Origin: Microbulbifer halophilus
GTDB lineage: Bacteria > Pseudomonadota > Gammaproteobacteria > Pseudomonadales > Cellvibrionaceae
Direction of reading: 5' to 3'
Assembly (NCBI RefSeq): GCF_026183675.1
Contig: NZ_JAPIVK010000013.1
Location: 59,552-123,551 of the forward strand
DNA length: 64,000 nucleotides
Each line of letters starts with the position of its first letter. Positions within the stretch are counted from its first letter, which is position 1. The notes below the pieces were generated by a model. It was not told the DNA's origin and searched no databases. It saw only the letters and a list, made by a program, of their open reading frames with translations. Shown here piece by piece: positions 8,216 through 17,311 of the stretch. Made by a program: the position numbers and the translations under genes.

Positions 8216-9457
8216 TCAGCTGCCGGTTTTGAGCAGCGGCTTTTCCCGCCCCGGCAGCGGAAGCTGCGGCAGGTCGGCCACGGCCTGGATCAGCCCTTCC
8301 CGGTAGAGTTCCGCCGCCTGCTCCTTCTCGCCCAGCGCGTGTAACAGCCGCGCCAGTTCGGCGGAGGTGGCCGGGTCCGAGCGCAGCAGCAGGCTTTTCT
8401 CGAAATACTGCCGCCCCTTGCCCCACAGCTGGTTCTGCAAGCACAGGCGGCCCAGGCAGGTGAGGAGGTCGGCGTTTTCGCCGTACTCCTTCTGCCAGCC
8501 CTCGGCGACGGTCAGCTGGGCGGCGGCGTCGGCGCCGGTGAGGCAGCCGTAGAGGCGCGCCATCTGCGGGCGCCACTCGCGATTGAGTACCCAGCGGAGC
8601 TGTTTTTCCGCTTCCCCGTCGTCGCCGATCTCATGCAGCTGCTCGGCGTAGAGGCAGCGCAGCTCCAGGTTGCGCTGCCAGCGGCCGCTGAGGCTCTGCC
8701 AGACTTCCCGCAATTTCTCCACATCGCGCCGGCTGGTGGCGTCCCGGAGCTGGTGCTGGTAGACCTCCAGCTCCAGTTGCTGCAACTCTTCCTGGCGCAT
8801 ATTGGAGTGCTTTTCCAGTTGCGGCAGGAGTTCGCGCAGGCCGTTCCAGTCGCCCAGGCGGTAGTAGGCCTGTTTCAGCAGTTGCAGCAGCGCCGGGTGT
8901 CGGGGCTCCACCTGCTTGGCGCGCTCGAGGCTGGCGATACACTGCTCGTAGTGTTTGTCCAGCAGTTGCATGCGCGCCTGGCTGAGCGCGACTGCCAGGC
9001 GGGTGTCTTCGCCGCTGGTTTCGGCCTTGGCCAGCAGTTCGTTGGCCTCGTCCCGGTAGCCGAGTTCGAAGGCGCTGCGCGCTGCGGCCAGGTAGTTGAT
9101 CAGCGGCGCCTCGGAGCGCGGGGCGCTTTTCAGCAACTGTCGGCGGGCGCGGGACCAGTTGCCCTCCATGAATTCCACCAGGCCGCTGGTCAGGCGCCGG
9201 CGCGCGACCCGCTGGCGGCCGAAGCGGATGCGGCTGACGCCGCCGCCGATACCGCGCAGCAGGCTGCGCAACAGCCAGATGGCGACGAACAACAGCAGCA
9301 GCCCCGCCGCCAGTGCGCCGACCGCCACCCAGAGATTCATTTCGATGCGCTTGCCGCCCACGGCCAGCAGCATGTAGCCGGGGTAGCTGCGGATCATCTC
9401 CGCCAGGAAGGCGCCGAACAGCAGGAAGGCCAGCGCCGCAAACAGGAAGCGTTTCAC
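8216..9457 (-). CDS. hemY: HemY-like heme biosynthesis-associated TPR membrane protein
   Basis: This 413-residue protein has two N-terminal membrane segments (about 4-20 and 42-65) followed by tetratricopeptide-like helical repeats, the HemY_N plus TPR layout of the gammaproteobacterial hemCDXY cluster. It is not the protoporphyrinogen oxidase of Gram-positive bacteria that shares the symbol. Its role in tetrapyrrole metabolism is inferred from the operon. It overlaps hemX by four bases (ATGA-type junction), showing translational coupling. Confidence 0.9.
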   Translation of the reverse strand: MKRFLFAALAFLLFGAFLAEMIRSYPGYMLLAVGGKRIEMNLWVAVGALAAGLLLLFVAIWLLRSLLRGIGGGVSRIRFGRQRVARRRLTSGLVEFMEGNWSRARRQLLKSAPRSEAPLINYLAAARSAFELGYRDEANELLAKAETSGEDTRLAVALSQARMQLLDKHYEQCIASLERAKQVEPRHPALLQLLKQAYYRLGDWNGLRELLPQLEKHSNMRQEELQQLELEVYQHQLRDATSRRDVEKLREVWQSLSGRWQRNLELRCLYAEQLHEIGDDGEAEKQLRWVLNREWRPQMARLYGCLTGADAAAQLTVAEGWQKEYGENADLLTCLGRLCLQNQLWGKGRQYFEKSLLLRSDPATSAELARLLHALGEKEQAAELYREGLIQAVADLPQLPLPGREKPLLKTGS

Positions 9458-10821
9458 GGTGATTCACTCCCCGGCGCCTCTGCGCTGTCCGGATCGTCGT
9501 TTTCGGGGCTGTCGCCGCCGGTTTTGTGCAGTCGCTCGATATAGTTGTGCAGGGCGCTCTGGGAGGCGGCCAGGCTGGGCAGGTCGGCCTCGATGGTGGT
9601 CTGCTCCAGTTCCTGCAGCTCCCGCGCGAGCACGTCGCGCTGGTTGTTGGCGATGCCGTATTCCAGTAACAGTCGCCGGGCGCTCTCCAGCGCGTCCCTG
9701 TAGACGGTGGTGTCCTCGCGCATCAGTGCCAGTTGGGCCTGCTCCAGATTCAGGCGCAGGCTCTGGCGGTAGCGGGTCTCGCTCTGGGGCGACAGCAGCA
9801 CCGGGTCGATATCGCCGTCGCGGATGCGGACGGCGTCGCGCATGAATTCGCTGAAGTTGTCCAGGCTGCGTTGCCAGGGACTGGCGTCGGCCGCGGCTTC
9901 CTCGCGATCACCGGCGCCGTCGTCGGAGCCGGCCAGGTCGAATTCCGGCTGGATGCTGGAGCGCAGCAGCTGCTCCTCGAGGGCGCGCAGGCGCAGGTAG
10001 ATCCCGTCGCGGTCGATATTGTCCACCAGTTTCAGCGCGGTGATATCCCGGGCCAGTTGTCGGCGTACGCCGTAGAGATCGGGCAGGTCCACCCGGCGGA
10101 CGATGGTGTCCACCTCTTCCAGCAGGCCCAGTGCGGCGCGGCTGTCGCGCTCCATCAGCAGGCGCTGGTTGGCCAGCCGCAGCAGGTAGTCGGCCTCGGC
10201 AAGCTGCCAGTCCTCGCGGCCGATATTGCCCAGTTCGCCCAGGCGGTTGCCCTGGGCGGTGACGTCCCGCTGCAGTTCGGCGAGCTGCTGCTGCAGTTGC
10301 GCGATGCTGCGCTTTTGCCGGCGGAGCTGGTTGCGCAGGGCGGCGTTGGCCCGCTCCTGGGCTTCCAGGGCGCCCGCGGTGCCGGGCGATGTCGGCGGTT
10401 CGCCGGATTGCGGCGCTTGCGGCTCCGGGGTTGGCGGCTGGGTTTCGGCCGCGGGCGCTTCCGGTTCCGCGGCGGGCGTCTCCGGTTTGCGGGTTCCGGC
10501 GTCGGTTGTGGTCTGGCGGGGCGCCGGTTGCCCTGTCTCCTCGGACGGCACGCCGGGCAGGAAGTCCAGGTGGCGGTTCGCCAGTTCCCGGGCCTGGGGC
10601 CACTGGAACCAGGCCCAGGTGCCGGCGGCTCCCAGCAGGGCGAGCGGCAGCAGGAGCCACAGCCAGCCGCCTCTTTTTTTCCGCGGCGCCGACTTGCCCG
10701 CCTTCGCGGTCTTGCCGCTCTTTTCCTCTGCGGCCTTGGCGAAGTTGCTTTTGGCTTCCGCCTTGTCCTGGGCGGTGGCCTGTTGCGATTTGCCGGTGTC
10801 TTTGGATTTATCGTCAGTCAT
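9454..10821 (-). CDS. hemX: HemX-like membrane protein
   Basis: This 455-residue protein has a charged cytoplasmic N-terminus, one membrane helix (about residues 52-71, WLWLLLPLALLGAAGTWAWF), a Pro/Glu/Ala-rich linker (about 90-150) and a long coiled-coil region (NQLRRQKRSIAQLQQQLAELQ) leading into the HemX domain. It is often annotated as uroporphyrinogen-III C-methyltransferase, but the E. coli protein is not clearly an enzyme, and nothing here resembles the SUMT fold. It follows hemD with a 128-bp gap that holds possible -10 boxes, so hemXY may have its own promoter. Confidence 0.9.
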   Translation of the reverse strand: MTDDKSKDTGKSQQATAQDKAEAKSNFAKAAEEKSGKTAKAGKSAPRKKRGGWLWLLLPLALLGAAGTWAWFQWPQARELANRHLDFLPGVPSEETGQPAPRQTTTDAGTRKPETPAAEPEAPAAETQPPTPEPQAPQSGEPPTSPGTAGALEAQERANAALRNQLRRQKRSIAQLQQQLAELQRDVTAQGNRLGELGNIGREDWQLAEADYLLRLANQRLLMERDSRAALGLLEEVDTIVRRVDLPDLYGVRRQLARDITALKLVDNIDRDGIYLRLRALEEQLLRSSIQPEFDLAGSDDGAGDREEAAADASPWQRSLDNFSEFMRDAVRIRDGDIDPVLLSPQSETRYRQSLRLNLEQAQLALMREDTTVYRDALESARRLLLEYGIANNQRDVLARELQELEQTTIEADLPSLAASQSALHNYIERLHKTGGDSPENDDPDSAEAPGSESP

Positions 10822-10856
10822 GGGCGCGGCTGGCAGGGAGTAGAAAATGTCGTCAA

Positions 10857-10884
10857 ATTATAGCGACTGGCGGCACGCTTTATA
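10857..10884 (-). promoter_or_regulatory. Possible internal promoter of hemX-hemY
   Basis: On the minus strand, two -10-like boxes lie in the hemD-hemX gap: TATAAT (plus-strand 10857-10862) and TATAAA (10879-10884). The first is 36 bases upstream of the hemX start. No good -35 hexamer stands at 17 bases from either, so the call rests on the -10 match and on the local AT-richness in otherwise GC-rich DNA. Confidence 0.3.
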
Positions 10885-10949
10885 CGATGTGTGGCGCGCT
10901 TTTGAAATATTTTACCTTTAACGGGCGGCGAATCCGGCGTGGACCCGGG

Positions 10950-11723
10950 CTAGTATCGCGCGAGCGCCGTTTCCAGTGCGGCGCGCATGGCGCTGTCGCC
11001 GGCGTTCCGGGCCGCCTGGGGGCGGGCAAAGCCGAGTGTCCGCGCGCGCTCGGCGACGCGCTCGCTGGGACAGGCCAGGGGTATGGCGAACAGTGCCGTG
11101 CGCCCGCTGCGCTCTATGCAGTGGGCGAGGTTGGCCAGGGTTTCGCCGCTGTGCACGGCGATGGCGTCCGCCCGGGCGCTGTAGTCTTGCAGTTGCTGCA
11201 ACGCCTCTGGGGGCAGGAGGCGTCGGTAGAGTTCGCAGTAATCCACCCGAGCGCCGCGCCCGCGCAGCGTGTCGCCGATCAGGGTGCGGCCGCCGCTGCC
11301 GCGGAAGATCAGCGCCCGCTCGCCGTCGATCTTTTGCAGTTCCGGCAGCGACAGCAGCGCCTCGCTGTCCATGGTGTCGCCGCCGCGCTCGCAGTCGATG
11401 CCGCGCTCGTCCAGGGCGCGGGCGGTGGCGGCGCCGATGGCGTAGTAGCGGGGGCCGATGGGCAGTTGCGGCCAGTAGGTATCGAGCCAGTCACAGCCGA
11501 ACTCCACGGCGTTCTGCGATACGAAGATGGCGCGATCGAACTGGTCGAAATCGAGGATCCGCTTCTTGATGGTCTGCAGCGGCGCGCCGCTGTCGATGGG
11601 CTCGATGGCCAGCATGGGGATATGGTCCACCGCCGCGCCGGCGTCGCGCAGCAGTGCGCACCAGGTCCCGGCCCGCTGTGCGGGGCGGGTGACGAGAATG
11701 CGTTTGCCGGCCAGCACAGACAC
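10950..11723 (-). CDS. hemD: Uroporphyrinogen-III synthase HemD
   Basis: This 257-residue protein has the HemD two-domain pattern: N-terminal KRILVTRPAQRAGTWCALLRDAGA, the central IFVSQNAVEFG, and in the second half ERALIFRGSGGRTLIGDTLRGRGARVDYCELYRR. The enzyme closes and rearranges hydroxymethylbilane to uroporphyrinogen III. Sequence conservation is low in this family, so the assignment leans also on its place three bases after hemC. Confidence 0.93.
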   Translation of the reverse strand: MSVLAGKRILVTRPAQRAGTWCALLRDAGAAVDHIPMLAIEPIDSGAPLQTIKKRILDFDQFDRAIFVSQNAVEFGCDWLDTYWPQLPIGPRYYAIGAATARALDERGIDCERGGDTMDSEALLSLPELQKIDGERALIFRGSGGRTLIGDTLRGRGARVDYCELYRRLLPPEALQQLQDYSARADAIAVHSGETLANLAHCIERSGRTALFAIPLACPSERVAERARTLGFARPQAARNAGDSAMRAALETALARY

Positions 11724-11726
11724 GGT

Positions 11727-12644
11727 TCAGATACTGGCGAGAATCTTGTCGGCGCCGGAGGCCAGCAGTTCCTCGGCCAGGTCGATGCCCATGGCCTCGC
11801 CGTCGGCGGCGGGGCCGCGGCGTTCGGCGCGCACCGTGGTGCTGCCGTCCGGGTCGCCCACCAGGCCGCGCAGCCACAGCTCGCCGTTGTCCAGTTCGGA
11901 GTAGCAGCCGATGGGCACCTGGCAGCTGCCGTCGAGGCGGCGGACCACGGCGCGTTCCGCCAGCAGGCGCGCGGCGGTGGCCTCGCAGTGCAGCGGTTGC
12001 AGCAGGGCTTCCAGTGACCCGTCGCGGCGGCACTCGATTCCCACGGCGCCCTGGCCGCCGGCGGGCAGCAGGATTTCCGGGGGCAGGAACTGGCGGATAC
12101 GTTCGCGCATCTCCAGGCGCAGCAGGCCGGCGGAGGCGAGCACGATGGCATCGAAGTCGCCGCGGTCCAGCTTGGCCAGGCGGGTGTTGACGTTGCCGCG
12201 CAGGAATTTCACTTCCAGGTCCGGGCGCCGCGCCAGCACCTGGCACTGCCGGCGCAGGCTGGAGGTGCCCACCACGGCGCCGGCGGGCAGTGCGTCCAGG
12301 TCGGCGTAGTGATTGCTCACAAAGGCGTCGCGCGGGTCTTCGCGCTCGCAGATCACCGGCAGGTGCAGGCCGTCGGGGAATTCCATGGGTACGTCTTTCA
12401 TGGAGTGCACGGCGATATCCGCCTCGCCGTCCAGCATCGCCCGCTCCAGCTCTTTCACGAACAGGCCCTTGCCGCCCACTTTGGCCAGCGGGATATCCAG
12501 CAGCTGGTCGCCGCGGCTGGTCAGCGGCAGCAGCTCGACGGTCAGGCCCGGATGCAGGCGCTCCAGGTGGTCCCTGACGTAGTTGGCCTGCCACAGGGCC
12601 AGGGAGCTCTGGCGGGTGGCGATGCGGATGCGGTCGATGGGCAT
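11727..12644 (-). CDS. hemC: Hydroxymethylbilane synthase (porphobilinogen deaminase) HemC
   Basis: This 305-residue enzyme joins four porphobilinogens into hydroxymethylbilane. It begins [15 protein letters not shown] and contains AVHSMKDVP (about 79-87) and [20 protein letters not shown] carries Cys241, the residue that holds the dipyrromethane cofactor. It is the first gene of the minus-strand hemC-hemD-hemX-hemY cluster; hemD starts three bases after its stop. HemE, the next pathway enzyme, is encoded separately at 43449-44528. Confidence 0.97.
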   Translation of the reverse strand: MPIDRIRIATRQSSLALWQANYVRDHLERLHPGLTVELLPLTSRGDQLLDIPLAKVGGKGLFVKELERAMLDGEADIAVHSMKDVPMEFPDGLHLPVICEREDPRDAFVSNHYADLDALPAGAVVGTSSLRRQCQVLARRPDLEVKFLRGNVNTRLAKLDRGDFDAIVLASAGLLRLEMRERIRQFLPPEILLPAGGQGAVGIECRRDGSLEALLQPLHCEATAARLLAERAVVRRLDGSCQVPIGCYSELDNGELWLRGLVGDPDGSTTVRAERRGPAADGEAMGIDLAEELLASGADKILASI

Positions 12645-12722
12645 AGGGCTCTGTCGATTGGGAAATGGCTGGGGGATTCTAACACCGGGGGCTGGCTGTG
12701 CCTTGTCCGGGTGGGATTTCTG

Positions 12723-13181
12723 TCATCCGTCCCCGGTTTCCAGGCTCCGGGAACGCAGCCAGTCCTCGAGGATAATCCGCGCGGCGATGGAATCCACCGG
12801 GTCGTCGGCGTAGTTGCCGCGGTGGCCCCGCTCGCGGGCCTCCTCCTTGGCGGCGCGGGTGCTGAGGCGTTCGTCGACATATTCCACCGGCAGGCCGGTG
12901 CGGCCGTGCAGGCGCCGGCCGAACTTGCGCGCGCGGGCGCCGAACTCGCTCTCGCTGCCGTCCATGTTCAGCGGCAGGCCCACCAGCAGGGTGTGGGGCT
13001 GCCATTCGTCGAGCAGTTTCTGCACCCGATTCCAGTCGGGTTTGCCGTCTTTGGCCGGCAGTGGCTGCAGTTCGCGGGCGCTGCCGGTGAGGCTCTGTCC
13101 GAAGGCGGTGCCGATGGAGCGGGTGCCGAAGTCGAAGGCGAGGGCGGTGGTGGGTTTATTGCTGCTCAATGGCACTCCCAA
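12723..13181 (-). CDS. ruvX: Putative Holliday junction resolvase RuvX (YqgF)
   Basis: This 152-residue RNase H-fold protein has the usual motifs: FDFGTRSIGTAFGQ near the N-terminus, LLVGLPLNMDG in the middle, YVDERLST, and DPVDSIAARIILEDWL at the end, which supply the acidic residues of the active site. The family acts in 16S rRNA 5' end processing in E. coli and has been proposed to resolve Holliday junctions. It normally follows yqgE in an operon; here a palindromic repeat (13220-13322) sits between them. Confidence 0.94.
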   Translation of the reverse strand: MGVPLSSNKPTTALAFDFGTRSIGTAFGQSLTGSARELQPLPAKDGKPDWNRVQKLLDEWQPHTLLVGLPLNMDGSESEFGARARKFGRRLHGRTGLPVEYVDERLSTRAAKEEARERGHRGNYADDPVDSIAARIILEDWLRSRSLETGDG

Positions 13182-13219
13182 ATCCCTGTTTGAAGATTTT
13201 CAAAGTCCGGTGCAGGTCC

Positions 13220-13322
13220 GGGCCGGTATCGCTTTCTGGAGCACGCCGTAAATACCTCCCTGTAGGCTTGTCGGCGAGGTCCCTCTCGCCGACAGTCCCG
13301 GAAAGCGATACCCTCCCGGCCC
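13220..13322. repeat. Nested palindromic repeat, copy A
   Basis: Outer arms ggtatcgctttc (13225-13236) and gaaagcgatacc (13301-13312) are perfectly complementary, with GGCC-rich ends extending pairing to 13220 and 13322. Inside lies a second perfect 10-bp hairpin, tgtcggcgag (13269-13278) and ctcgccgaca (13285-13294). Between them is a conserved strip (about 13245-13268) containing cctgtaggcttgt. The reverse complement of the core matches copy B at 43262-43384. It fills the yqgE-ruvX gap. No coding potential is seen. Confidence 0.85.
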
Positions 13323-13342
13323 TACTGGAGAGTCAAACGACT

Positions 13343-13927
13343 CTAAGCGTGTCCCGCCTGAGCACCCAGCCCGCTCATATCGATACCCTGGCGGGCGGCG
13401 GCGGTCTGCCAGCGCTTGTGCCAGGGGGTGGCGAAGAGGATCTCCGGTTCCGCCGGCAGGGTCAGCCAGGCGTTGTCCGCCAGCTCCTCCTCCAGCTGGC
13501 CGGGCCCCCAGCCGGAGTAGCCCAGTGCCACCAGCACGTCGTCGGGGCCGCGGCCGGCGGCCAGGGACTCGAGGATATCCCGGGAGGCGGTGAGGCTGAT
13601 GTCCCCGTTCACTTCCAGGGTGGAATCGAAGCGCGCGCCGGCACCGTGCAGTACGAAGCCCTGCTCCGGGGACACGGGGCCGCCCAGCAGTACCGTCTCG
13701 TCACCGCGCAGGCTCAGGTCCTCCAGCGACAGCTGGTCGAAAACCTGTTTCCAGTGGACCTTGCTGGGGATGTTGATGGCGATCGCCATGGCGCCCTCCG
13801 GGCTGTGTTCACAGACGAAGGCGATGGTATGCCGGAAGCGTGGGTCCTCCATGCCGGGCATGGCCAGCAGGAACTGGCCGCGCAGGCCGGTGTGGGTCAG
13901 GTCACTGTCGATGTTCGGGTGTTGCAT
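13343..13927 (-). CDS. yqgE: UPF0301/AlgH family protein YqgE
   Basis: This 194-residue protein matches the YqgE/AlgH family: LRGQFLLAMPGMEDPRFRHTIAFVCEHSPEGAMAI at the N-terminus, LLGGPVSPEQGFVLH in the middle and ALGYSGWGPGQLEEEL before the end. In Pseudomonas AlgH influences alginate and other virulence traits; the biochemical role is not settled. It lies between a TonB-like gene and ruvX, all on the minus strand, as in P. aeruginosa. Confidence 0.95.
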   Translation of the reverse strand: MQHPNIDSDLTHTGLRGQFLLAMPGMEDPRFRHTIAFVCEHSPEGAMAIAINIPSKVHWKQVFDQLSLEDLSLRGDETVLLGGPVSPEQGFVLHGAGARFDSTLEVNGDISLTASRDILESLAAGRGPDDVLVALGYSGWGPGQLEEELADNAWLTLPAEPEILFATPWHKRWQTAAARQGIDMSGLGAQAGHA

Positions 13928-13969
13928 AGCGGTAGTCTAATTTGCGCCGGGGCTTTTCGCTGCCCGGTT

Positions 13970-14878
13970 TCAGCCGCGACCGGGTGCCTCGCCGGCGGCG
14001 GTGGAGAAGCCGGTCATCTCGAAGCGCCAGGTGCGGATGATCTCCAGCCGGTCTGCCTCTTTGCGTATCTCCGCAGGGAAGGGCGCGAAGGGGGCGGCCA
14101 GCCGCACTATCTGCCGGGCGGCGTCGTCCAGCACCCGCTCGCCGGAGGAGTCGAGGATCACCACCTTTTCCACCGCACCGGTGGGCAGCAGCCGCACCAT
14201 CAGGCGCAGGCTGCCGGTGATCTGCCGCTGCAGGGCCTCCTCCGGGAAGTTGTCGTTGCCTACGGCCTCCACCTTCTGGCGCCAGTCGTGCAGGTAGGCG
14301 GCGTCGGCGGAGGCCTTGGTGGCCACCGAGGTGAGGCGCCGCACCCGCGGGCGCTGGGCGATGGTCTGGCGGATCTTGTCCAGGCGTGCCTGCAGGCTGG
14401 CCACTTCCGGGTTGGATTGCGGCAGGTCGCTGGGGGCGTCGCCGCGCTTTTCCTCCGACGGCTTGTCTTCCGCCGGCAGTTCCGGCGCCTGTTGCGGGCT
14501 GTCGCCGATGGTGGTGACCAGTTGGCGGCGCTGGTCCGCCGGGCGCGCGGCCCGCTGCTGTGGCAGTGGATTGATTTCGCGTATCGCGGTGTCGGCGATC
14601 TCGGCGTGGCGGTTGGTGGATAGCTCTTTCGGTGTCTCGGCGCTGCCGCTGGCCTGCTGGTTGTGCTGCGCCAGGTAGTCGGCGTTTTCCGGTGCGCGGG
14701 CGCTGTGGTGCTGGGCCAGGGTGACCTCGAGGGTGGGTGGCGCCCGCCGGTCGTCGGGCGCGGTGAAGGCCACGCCGAAAATGAGCATGGCGTGAAAGGC
14801 GCAGGCGACAAACAGTGCGAACACGAAGCGGTCGTGTTGCGCGGCCTGTTGCGGTGAGCTGCTGGCGGTCGGGTTCAT
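13970..14878 (-). CDS. TonB-like energy transducer (TonB3 type)
   Basis: This 302-residue protein has a short cytoplasmic tail, one membrane helix (about residues 17-37), a long charged periplasmic spacer, and a TonB C-terminal domain (about 205-290) with the pattern YLHDWRQKVEAVGNDNFPEEA and GSLRLMVRLLPTGAVEKVVILDSSG. The spacer is Gln/Glu rich rather than Pro-Lys repeats. No exbB or exbD is adjacent. In P. aeruginosa the tonB3 gene stands at this same position (yqgE, tonB3, gshB, pilG) and is needed for twitching motility; a similar role here is inference from synteny. Confidence 0.88.
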   Translation of the reverse strand: MNPTASSSPQQAAQHDRFVFALFVACAFHAMLIFGVAFTAPDDRRAPPTLEVTLAQHHSARAPENADYLAQHNQQASGSAETPKELSTNRHAEIADTAIREINPLPQQRAARPADQRRQLVTTIGDSPQQAPELPAEDKPSEEKRGDAPSDLPQSNPEVASLQARLDKIRQTIAQRPRVRRLTSVATKASADAAYLHDWRQKVEAVGNDNFPEEALQRQITGSLRLMVRLLPTGAVEKVVILDSSGERVLDDAARQIVRLAAPFAPFPAEIRKEADRLEIIRTWRFEMTGFSTAAGEAPGRG

Positions 14879-14947
14879 TGTTCGTTATTGGCTACTTCTC
14901 TGCTTCCGCGCCGTCCGTTCTGAGTGCGGTTGAATCCTGTGCCTAGT

Positions 14948-15904
14948 TTACCCCCTTTGCTCGAGCCGGTCTGTGATCGCGCGCATCAGCTGATCGCCGA
15001 TATCGGTGCCGCAGGCGGCGTCGATCTCGCGTACGCAGGTGGGGCTGGTGACGTTGATTTCGGTCAGGTAGTCGCCGATTACATCGAGTCCCACAAACAG
15101 CAATCCCTTTTCTTTCAGGGAAGGCGCCACCTGTTCGACGATCCAGCGGTCCCGGTCGCTCAGCGGGCGCGCCTCGCCGCGGCCGCCGGCGGCCAGGTTG
15201 CCGCGAGTCTCACCCGCTTCCGGAATCCGCGCCAGGCAGTGGGGCACGGCCTCGCCGTCGACGATCAGGATGCGCTTGTCGCCCGCCTTGATCTCGGGGA
15301 TATAGCGCTGGCCCATGATCTGCCGGCCGCCGCGTTCGGTGAGCATTTCCAGGATTGCGCCCAGGTTGGCGCCGTCGGGTTTGCAGTGGAAGATGCCGCT
15401 GCCGCCCATGCCGTCCAGTGGCTTGAAGATCACGTCTTTGTGCTCGCCGTGAAAAGCGCGCAGTCGCTGCATGTCGCGGCTGACGATCAGCGGCGGGCAG
15501 CACTGGGGGAATTGGGTGGCGAACAGTTTTTCGTTGCAGTCGCGCAGGGATTGGGGTTTGTTTACCACCAGTGCACCGTCGCGCTCGGCGGCTTCCAGTA
15601 TGTAGGTGGAGTAGAGAAACTCGTTGTCGAACGGTGGGTCCACGCGCATCAGCAGGGTGTCGACATCGCCCAGCGGCATTTCCGCCACCTCGCCCAGCTC
15701 GAACCAGTGCTGGGGATCGTCGAACACCCGCAGCGGGCGGCCGCGCCCCATGGCGCGGCCGTCGGACAGGTAGAGGTCGCCCTGTTCGAAATAAATCAGT
15801 TCGAAACCGCTTTGCTGTGCGGCCTGTAACAGCGCGAGAGTGGTGTCCTTCTTAAAATGTATCCGGGCGATGGGGTCCATCACCACGCCGAGGGAATAAC
15901 TCAT
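14948..15904 (-). CDS. gshB: Glutathione synthetase GshB
   Basis: This 318-residue ATP-grasp enzyme joins gamma-glutamylcysteine and glycine. Visible signs are the N-terminal LGVVMDPIARIHFKKDTTLALL, the glycine-rich loop FKPLDGMGGSGIFH and the C-terminal GLDVIGDYLTEINVTSPTCVREID. Length is normal (E. coli 316). It is divergent from pilG with a 348-bp gap between them. Confidence 0.97.
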   Translation of the reverse strand: MSYSLGVVMDPIARIHFKKDTTLALLQAAQQSGFELIYFEQGDLYLSDGRAMGRGRPLRVFDDPQHWFELGEVAEMPLGDVDTLLMRVDPPFDNEFLYSTYILEAAERDGALVVNKPQSLRDCNEKLFATQFPQCCPPLIVSRDMQRLRAFHGEHKDVIFKPLDGMGGSGIFHCKPDGANLGAILEMLTERGGRQIMGQRYIPEIKAGDKRILIVDGEAVPHCLARIPEAGETRGNLAAGGRGEARPLSDRDRWIVEQVAPSLKEKGLLFVGLDVIGDYLTEINVTSPTCVREIDAACGTDIGDQLMRAITDRLEQRG

Positions 15905-16252
15905 GGCGGGTTCCGTGCTGGGTCGAAAAACAAGTGGAATGTCAGGCAGGTAAGGTAAGAGTTGCCCCGCGGCTGCGCAACTGTTTGGTGGTGAAATTGC
16001 GCGGTGAAATAGTGAGCAGTTTCCCTCATCCCCATCCGTTGCCTCGAACTTTGGCGACTATTTGTACAGCAATGTAGTCCGCTTCCCGCCTTCGGTAGAT
16101 TCACTTTGGGTTCTGTGATAAAAGTTCGTACTTATGTGCGACCTCGACGTCATCCGAGGCGCCCAGACCCTGAAAGTGGTTGCAGAAAGGGCACTTCTGA
16201 CACTTCGGAAAACGGTGCCCGAAAATAAGTAAACAGGGGATTCAACAATACT
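15905..16252. other. Divergent gshB/pilG intergenic region
   Basis: This 348-bp stretch must hold the promoters of gshB (leftward) and of the pilG-pilH chemosensory cluster (rightward). It is less GC-rich than the genes. I see no convincing ORF, no clear -35/-10 pair with correct spacing and no sigma-54 box. Apart from presumed promoters I find nothing in it. Confidence 0.4.
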
Positions 16253-16648
16253 ATGGAGCTCAACTGGGAAAGCCTGACGGTGATGGTGATCGACGATAGC
16301 AAGACTATTCGTCGCACTGCAGAGACATTGCTGCAGAAAGTCGGTTGTACTGTCGTCACCGCCACAGATGGTTTCGATGCGCTGGCAAAAATCGCCGATT
16401 CGCGCCCGGATATCATCTTCGTCGATATCATGATGCCGCGTCTCGACGGCTATCAGACCTGCGCGCTGATCAAGAACAACAGCGAATTCCGCTCCACGCC
16501 GGTGGTGATGCTCTCGAGCAAGGACGGCCTGTTCGACAAGGCGAAGGGACGTGTGGTCGGGTGTGATCAGTATCTGACCAAGCCGTTCAGCAAAAGCGAA
16601 TTGCTGGGCGCTATTTCCGAGCACGCCAAGCCGCACCACGCGGCCTGA
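16253..16648 (+). CDS. pilG: Type IV pilus response regulator PilG
   Basis: This 131-residue protein is a lone receiver domain. The acidic pair is D14-D15 (VMVIDDSK), the phospho-acceptor is D58 (IIFVDIMMPRLDG), and the conserved lysine is K110 (YLTKPF). In Pseudomonas PilG is phosphorylated by the ChpA kinase and promotes pilus extension through PilB and cAMP signalling. It opens the pilG-pilH-pilI-pilJ-chpA-chpC cluster. A 284-bp gap before pilH is unusually long for this operon and might contain another promoter. Confidence 0.94.
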   Translation: MELNWESLTVMVIDDSKTIRRTAETLLQKVGCTVVTATDGFDALAKIADSRPDIIFVDIMMPRLDGYQTCALIKNNSEFRSTPVVMLSSKDGLFDKAKGRVVGCDQYLTKPFSKSELLGAISEHAKPHHAA

Positions 16649-16932
16649 ATGCCGACGCCGGTCGGTGTTTTGCTACCGGTGGGGGCAGTGTGCTGTGACT
16701 TTGTCGAGGTGACTGGCGTAGAATGGTTCGCGCCCGTTGCTGCAATCCGGTGGCGGCGCGATAAACATCCAGAGCCTGTCTGTGCTTCACCGGGCCGGGT
16801 GGTATGAAAATCAAGCAAGGGTGAGCGGGCGTTGCCGATTCGGCTCGGCGGCCCGCCGATAAAAAGACAACCATGTCCGTAGCAGTTTGCCGCGAGCGGC
16901 GCTTTGCGGAGGAGAAATGTCGCGGGGGACAA

Positions 16933-17295
16933 ATGGCAAGAGTATTGATTGTTGACGACTCGCCAACCGAAACACACAAGCTGACCACCATCCTGGAAAA
17001 GAACGGCCACGCGGTGCTCGCCGCGGCCAGCGGGGAAAATGGTGTCGACGTGGCGCGCGAACAGCGCCCCGATGTGATCCTGATGGATATCGTGATGCCC
17101 GGCCTGAACGGCTTCCAGGCGACCCGCCAGCTGAGCAAGGGCGACGGGACCAGTGGTATCCCGATCATCATCGTGACCACCAAGGACCAGGACACCGACC
17201 GGGTCTGGGGCATGCGCCAGGGTGCGCGCGCCTACCTGACCAAGCCGATTGAAGAGGGCAAACTGCTGGGAACCATCGAGGAGGTGTTGGCCTAG
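16933..17295 (+). CDS. pilH: Type IV pilus response regulator PilH
   Basis: This 120-residue lone receiver has D8-D9, phospho-acceptor D52 (VILMDIVMPGLNG) and K104 (YLTKPI). I chose ATG 16933 (MARVLIVDDS), which gives the normal PilH length; the open frame from 16873 adds 20 residues of non-family sequence. PilH in Pseudomonas opposes PilG, acting on pilus retraction or as a phosphate sink. It is followed closely by pilI. Confidence 0.93.
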   Translation: MARVLIVDDSPTETHKLTTILEKNGHAVLAAASGENGVDVAREQRPDVILMDIVMPGLNGFQATRQLSKGDGTSGIPIIIVTTKDQDTDRVWGMRQGARAYLTKPIEEGKLLGTIEEVLA

Positions 17296-17311
17296 GCCAG
17301 CCGCAAGTTCA

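Noticed and set aside
16873..16932. N-terminal extension of PilH
   Set aside because: The extra 20 residues do not resemble receiver domains; ATG 16933 gives the normal length.
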